DNA of 64,000 nt from Flavobacteriaceae bacterium. Lineage in GTDB: Bacteria > Bacteroidota > Bacteroidia > Flavobacteriales > Flavobacteriaceae. The notes beneath the pieces are model-generated. The model searched no databases and had not been told where the DNA came from. It saw only the letters and a program-made list of their open reading frames with translations. The position numbers and the translations under genes were made by a program. Location: assembly GCA_004762155.1 (NCBI GenBank), contig SIHP01000002.1, forward strand, positions 1-64,000, read 5' to 3'. Below, piece after piece: positions 60,251 through 64,000 of this stretch (position 1 is the first letter of the stretch; every line of letters begins with the position of its first letter).

Positions 60251-62059
60251 ATGGGACTGGTTACATCAAAAGAGTTAGCGAAAGCTATAAATGTTGAGAA
60301 ATTAGGCTTTTTGGGAACCTTCATTGGATGGTTCATCATAAAGGTTTTAAGAATTTCAGCAGTTAATAAGGTTTACAATAAAAATAAAGAAAAAAGTGGC
60401 GTAGATTTTTTAAACGGAGTTCTTAACACATGTGAAATACAATTTGAAATCCCTGAAGAGGATTTTAAACGCATACCTAAAGAAGGTCCTTTTATTACCA
60501 TTTCTAATCATCCTTTAGGTGGAATTGATGGTGTTTTACTTTTAAAATTACTTGTTGAAAAACGAGCAGATTATAAAATAATTGCTAACTTTTTACTTAA
60601 CAAAGTTGAGCCTTTACAGCCTTATATAATGCCTGTTAATCCTTTTGAAGATCGTAAGGATGCTAAATCTAGTCTTTCTGGTATAAAAAATGCACTTTTA
60701 CATTTACGAGAAGGAAAACCTTTAGGTATTTTTCCTGCTGGTGAAGTTTCTACACATAAAGATGGCAAAAACATTGTAGATAAACCTTGGGAACAAGGTG
60801 CTGTTCGTTTAATAAAAAAAGCAAATGTACCTGTTATTCCTATTTACTTTCATGCTAGAAACTCTAAACTTTTTTATCTACTTTCAAAAATTAGCGACAC
60901 GTTAAGATCTGCTAAATTACCATCTGAAGTGGTTACTCAAAAAAACAGAGTTATTAAGGTTAGAATAGGTAAACCAATATCTGTAAAAGATCAAAAAGAA
61001 TATAGCGATATTGATTCTTTTTATAAGTTTCTTAGAAAAAAAACGTACATGTTGGCAAATCCTTTTGAGAAAAAAGCTCAAAAGATTTTATCTACTGACA
61101 AATTAAAAATAAAGAAAAAGGCTAAAAACATAAGTTCACAAAGAAGTCCTAATCTTTTTACTCAAGAAATTGATAAATTAAGAGATAATGGAGATCGTTT
61201 ACTTGAAAGTAAAAATTATGAAGTCTTTTTAGCTAACGCTAAGGAAATTCCAAATTTATTACATGAAATTGGTCGTTTAAGAGAAATTACTTTTAGAGAT
61301 GTAGGTGAAGGAACTAATAATCCTTTAGACTTAGATAAATTTGACAAGTATTACTATCATTTAATTTTATGGGATTGTCATAAAAACAGATTAGCTGGTG
61401 CTTATAGAATGGGATTAGGTAAAGACATCTATAAAAAACATGGTATTCACGGTTTTTATATTCATTCTTTATTTAGAATTGAGCCTGAACTATATTCAAT
61501 GATGGAGCAAACTATTGAATTAGGTAGAGCTTTTATTATTAAAGAATATCAACAAAAGCCAATGCCTTTATTTTTACTTTGGAAAGGGATTGTTCATGTT
61601 ACCCTTAGATATCCACAATACAAATACTTAATGGGAGGTGTAAGCATAAGTAATCAATTTTCTGAATTCTCAAAATCGTTAATGATTGAATTTATGAAAT
61701 CTCATTATTACGATCCGTATGTAGCACAATACATTCACCCTAAAAAAGAATTTAAGGTAAAACTTAAAGATGGTGATAAAGATTTTGTTTTTGACGCCAC
61801 AAAAGCAGACATGCAAAAGTTTGATAAAATTATAGATGAAATTGAACCAGGAGCTTTGAGAATTCCTGTATTGATAAAAAAATATGTAAAACAAAATGCA
61901 CGATTGGTTGCTTTTAATGTTGATCCAAAGTTTAACAATGCAATAGACGGTTTAATGTATATTAAAGTTGCAGATATACCCGAAAGTACTGTAAAACCTG
62001 TTATGGAAGAATTTCAAGCAGAATTAGAAAAACGTGCTGTAGAAGACTTAAACAAATAA
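60251..62059 (+). CDS. Bifunctional aminolipid acyltransferase, OlsF/GlsF-like
   Basis: 602 residues in two halves. Residues about 70-260 are a PlsC-type lysophospholipid acyltransferase with the H-x4-D-like motif SNHPLGGIDG (H87) and FPAGEVS. Residues about 300-560 are a GNAT-like hemolysin-type acyltransferase (LGRAFIIKEYQ, WKGIVHVTLRYPQYKYLMGG). This fusion matches OlsF/GlsF enzymes that make ornithine or glycine lipids by N- then O-acylation. Which amino acid is used cannot be read. It acts at the inner membrane. Confidence 0.85.
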   Translation: MGLVTSKELAKAINVEKLGFLGTFIGWFIIKVLRISAVNKVYNKNKEKSGVDFLNGVLNTCEIQFEIPEEDFKRIPKEGPFITISNHPLGGIDGVLLLKLLVEKRADYKIIANFLLNKVEPLQPYIMPVNPFEDRKDAKSSLSGIKNALLHLREGKPLGIFPAGEVSTHKDGKNIVDKPWEQGAVRLIKKANVPVIPIYFHARNSKLFYLLSKISDTLRSAKLPSEVVTQKNRVIKVRIGKPISVKDQKEYSDIDSFYKFLRKKTYMLANPFEKKAQKILSTDKLKIKKKAKNISSQRSPNLFTQEIDKLRDNGDRLLESKNYEVFLANAKEIPNLLHEIGRLREITFRDVGEGTNNPLDLDKFDKYYYHLILWDCHKNRLAGAYRMGLGKDIYKKHGIHGFYIHSLFRIEPELYSMMEQTIELGRAFIIKEYQQKPMPLFLLWKGIVHVTLRYPQYKYLMGGVSISNQFSEFSKSLMIEFMKSHYYDPYVAQYIHPKKEFKVKLKDGDKDFVFDATKADMQKFDKIIDEIEPGALRIPVLIKKYVKQNARLVAFNVDPKFNNAIDGLMYIKVADIPESTVKPVMEEFQAELEKRAVEDLNK

Positions 62060-62060
62060 A

Positions 62061-62090
62061 AAAATGCTCAATTTAATTATTGAGCATTTT
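62061..62090. terminator. Bidirectional terminator after the acyltransferase gene
   Basis: A 12-bp stem AAAATGCTCAAT / ATTGAGCATTTT with loop TTAATT, with T8 downstream, between convergent genes. Confidence 0.85.
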
Positions 62091-62104
62091 TTTTATTACT
62101 TTAT

Positions 62105-62635
62105 TTATTTCCCAAATAAGCGCTGAAAAAAGTTTTTTGTTTTAACTTTTACTTCTTGTATTTCTTCTGCTGCATCTTCTGCAAAATCAGCCAACTTCTC
62201 TCCTGCTTCACCTGCCAATTCTGATGCTTTTTCTGTTACATCTCCTAAAGCCTCTTTTGCATCTCCTACAAATTCAGACGCTTTTGCTTTTGCCTTTTCT
62301 ACCTCTTCACTAGCCAATAATTCATTTATTTTTTCTTTTGCTTCTGTGTACGCTTCTTTTGCATCATCTGCAAAATCTGCTAACTTCTCTCCTGCTTCAC
62401 CAGCTAATGCTGAAGCTTTTTCTTCTGCAATTTTAGCATATTCTCCTGCTTTTTGAGTTGCATTTCCTAAAACATCTTTTGCTTCATCTGCTATATTCTC
62501 AGCAAAATCTTTTGCCTTACTTGTAGTTTCATTTACCGTTTCTGTTGAGTTATCTATAGACTCGGTAACTTCTTCCGAAGTATTTTCTAATGCTTCACTA
62601 GCTTTATCTTCTAAGTTTTTATTTTCTTCTGACAT
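62105..62635 (-). CDS. LEA/apolipoprotein-like amphipathic repeat protein
   Basis: 176 residues, almost entirely Ala/Glu/Lys helix. An imperfect repeat KASALAGEAGEKLADFADDA and KASELAGEAGEKLADFAEDA (about 68 residues apart) is separated by AKEAYTEAKEKINELLAS-type helices. The composition is LEA-like, typical of desiccation- or stress-linked proteins, and the end is basic and hydrophobic (NFFQRLFGK), a possible membrane anchor point. No signal peptide. Stress protection is a guess from composition. Confidence 0.65.
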   Translation of the reverse strand: MSEENKNLEDKASEALENTSEEVTESIDNSTETVNETTSKAKDFAENIADEAKDVLGNATQKAGEYAKIAEEKASALAGEAGEKLADFADDAKEAYTEAKEKINELLASEEVEKAKAKASEFVGDAKEALGDVTEKASELAGEAGEKLADFAEDAAEEIQEVKVKTKNFFQRLFGK

Positions 62636-62685
62636 TTTTTAGGATTTTAATTTAAGCTCCTACTAAAATAACAAAATAAAAGAAA

Positions 62686-62731
62686 CCCAACAACGTTAAT
62701 TGTTGGGCTAGATTGATTTAGCGAATCAATC
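62686..62731. terminator. Double hairpin after the YiaA-like gene
   Basis: CCCAACAA / TTGTTGGG (62686-62707), followed at once by GATTGATT / AATCAATC (62711-62731). It is just past the minus-strand stop of the yiaA-like gene. Confidence 0.65.
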
Positions 62732-62737
62732 CGATTA

Positions 62738-63232
62738 TCAAAACATTTCCTTTTCACTATTTGTTTGACTTTTTTCTATATAATTTACATCTCTTGTATT
62801 TTTTTGAACTGCAATTGCAGAAAAAATACTTAAAAGAAACGCCATGGAATAAAATCCTTTTTCACTTAATTGTAAATCTGCATTCCATAAACCTATTATT
62901 AATAACAGTATAGAAATAATCGTTGTTGTCCAACTTATTCCATAATACATATCTGTAACTTCAACACCTTCTAATCGATCTCTTACTGCCTTTTGAACTG
63001 AGATTACAGAAAATAAAGCAAATAATAATACCGTAAAATAATATCCTTTTTCATTTAATAACATATCTGCATTCCATAAACCAATGCAATACGAAACAAT
63101 TCCTGCTAATAACGAAACCCATGAAGCTCCTATAAAAGCACTTGTTGGTTTTTGATCGAAAACTTTAACTTGCTTCTTTTTAGTTTTCTTTTTTTCGTTT
63201 TCATTTATTGATACTGTTGTTTGATAATCCAT
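62738..63232 (-). CDS. YiaA/YiaB-type inner membrane protein
   Basis: 164 residues: a basic N-terminal tail (KKKTKKKQVKVF), then two homologous YiaAB modules, each two helices: SWVSLLAGIVSYCIGLWNAD and SWTTTIISILLLIIGLWNAD, each followed by L(N/S)EKG(Y/F)Y. The internal duplication is clear. Function of the family is not established. Located in the inner membrane. Confidence 0.82.
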   Translation of the reverse strand: MDYQTTVSINENEKKKTKKKQVKVFDQKPTSAFIGASWVSLLAGIVSYCIGLWNADMLLNEKGYYFTVLLFALFSVISVQKAVRDRLEGVEVTDMYYGISWTTTIISILLLIIGLWNADLQLSEKGFYSMAFLLSIFSAIAVQKNTRDVNYIEKSQTNSEKEMF

Positions 63233-63303
63233 AATTTTTAATGTTTTAATAATTACACTACAAAGATGTGACGATTTGAACTCCTATAGAAATCAATAAT
63301 TAT

Positions 63304-63322
63304 TAAAAACTGACGATTAAAA
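63304..63322 (+). repeat. 19-bp direct repeat, upstream copy
   Basis: TAAAAACTGACGATTAAAA, identical to 63368-63386 and in the same orientation, 64 bp apart start to start. Confidence 0.85.
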
Positions 63323-63367
63323 CAAACAACATGTATTAATTTTTCTTATTTTTAGTGCTTAATAAAA

Positions 63368-63386
63368 TAAAAACTGACGATTAAAA
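63368..63386 (+). repeat. 19-bp direct repeat, copy abutting the start codon
   Basis: TAAAAACTGACGATTAAAA ends exactly one base before the ATG at 63387. The position covers the translation initiation region, so binding there could control translation or transcription of the gene. Confidence 0.85.
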
Positions 63387-64000
63387 ATGAATTTAGATAT
63401 TGTTATTTCTTCTTTTTCTGTTGATGAGTGCACAAAGTTTATTAGTTTTTTAAATAAAAAAAACAAAAGAACAGATGTAAAAAACATTCAGCTTTTTAAG
63501 CTTTTAAGAACGAATGAATACACTTCTAAAGAAATATGTATTCAACTGTATCCGAATAACAAAAAAGACGCATATCATGCGCTTCGTAAAAGACTCTACG
63601 AATCTATAATAGACTTTTTAGCTACTTTAAATTTAGAAGAAGAGAATTCTGATAAAATTGAAATTATTAAATACATTATTGTTGCTCGTTCATTTTTACA
63701 ACAACAACAATTTAAATTAGCCTTTAAACTATTACAGAAAGCAGAAACAATTGCTAAAGAGTATCAATTGTATTTATATTTAAATGAAATTTATCATTTA
63801 AAAATTCAATTTTCTCACGCGAATACTGCGGACAACTTACCTAAACTTATTACCGATTTTAAAGAAAATCAACAATTATACTTTATTGAAGAAGAACTAA
63901 ACATTGTGTATGCTAAAATAAGACAGGTACTTCAAAAAATAACCTATAAAGGTGAAGTCGTAAATTTCAAAGAGCTTTTTGAAGCTGTTTTATTAGAACA
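63387..64000 (+). CDS. Hypothetical helical protein, 5' part (runs off window)
   Basis: Open from the ATG at 63387 to the window edge, 204 codons with no stop. Begins MNLDIVISSFSVDECTKFIS, continues with TSKEICIQLYPNNKKDAYHALRKRLYESIIDFLA, which looks like a winged-helix- or SAM-like helical segment, then a run of paired helices (FLQQQQFKLAFKLLQKAE) of tetratricopeptide style. Similar long helical proteins without assigned function occur in Flavobacteriia. A 19-bp direct repeat precedes it. Confidence 0.75.
   Translation, partial: MNLDIVISSFSVDECTKFISFLNKKNKRTDVKNIQLFKLLRTNEYTSKEICIQLYPNNKKDAYHALRKRLYESIIDFLATLNLEEENSDKIEIIKYIIVARSFLQQQQFKLAFKLLQKAETIAKEYQLYLYLNEIYHLKIQFSHANTADNLPKLITDFKENQQLYFIEEELNIVYAKIRQVLQKITYKGEVVNFKELFEAVLLE

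Overview
The window is AT-rich chromosomal DNA from a member of the Bacteroidota, almost certainly a marine-type Flavobacteriaceae (Tenacibaculum/Polaribacter-like; the genus cannot be fixed from sequence alone). Evidence: type IX secretion (T9SS) sorting domains of types A and B, a SprB-like gliding-type adhesin, an IPExxxVDY protein next to pyk and rnc, a TonB receptor with a DUF5689 lipoprotein, promoters with the Bacteroidota -7 box TAnnTTTG, and A-rich start contexts without strong Shine-Dalgarno sites. I see no tRNA, rRNA, CRISPR array, transposase or integrase.

Layout. 1-2212: 3' end of a giant repetitive T9SS type B adhesin. 2.3-8.7 kb: short Ssb, a zinc-ribbon protein, two tandem paralogous lipoproteins, a GIDE/BAM-like membrane protein, a CBS protein and an M28 membrane peptidase. 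8.8-14.4 kb: core metabolism (pyk, IPExxxVDY, rnc, fabF, acpP, with divergent purN and RNase H). 14.4-17.7 kb: small secreted proteins, YceI and a Crp-like regulator. 17.8-29.9 kb: umuC-umuD followed by three large secreted DUF285 (BspA-type) proteins. 29.9-36.2 kb: a cluster of a DUF3157-like protein, a secreted glycan-binding/Hint protein, membrane-fused spermidine synthase, a DUF4178 protein, a voltage-gated-type ion channel and AdoMet decarboxylase. 36.4-46.3 kb: sufS, a serine hydrolase, a phosphoesterase, and a DUF5689/TonB receptor/secreted nuclease-like phosphatase set. 46.3-63.2 kb: mostly housekeeping genes (recJ, mscL, alr, tdk, metB, sod, fbp, lysC, an OlsF/GlsF-like acyltransferase). 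From 63387 a new gene runs off the right edge.

The most unusual part is 19.4-29.9 kb. The last 174 bp of umuD (codons 90-146 plus stop) occur three times: once in the intact gene and twice as headless fragments (21941-22114 and 29681-29854). These copies flank modules that carry the DUF285 surface-protein genes. Both fragments start at exactly the same base of umuD, and all nucleotide differences among the three copies are synonymous. The right-most fragment abuts the DUF3157-like gene, so the ancestral order was probably umuC-umuD convergent with that gene. This looks like repeated insertion of surface-protein cassettes at the 3' end of umuD, each insertion regenerating the host gene. All three surface-protein genes share a 20-bp upstream element placed exactly 22 bp from a TAnnTTTG -7 box. 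One of the three also has a C9/C4 homopolymer at the expected transcription start, a candidate phase-variation tract. Two of the genes share a perfectly identical 438-bp tract, which implies recent conversion or duplication.

Other regulatory structure stands out. An 18-bp palindrome lies before a TetR gene and, in perfect form, before its neighbouring thioesterase gene. Three helically phased CGnTTGyAAA repeats lie between ssb and the zinc-ribbon gene. A 19-bp direct repeat abuts the start codon of the last gene.
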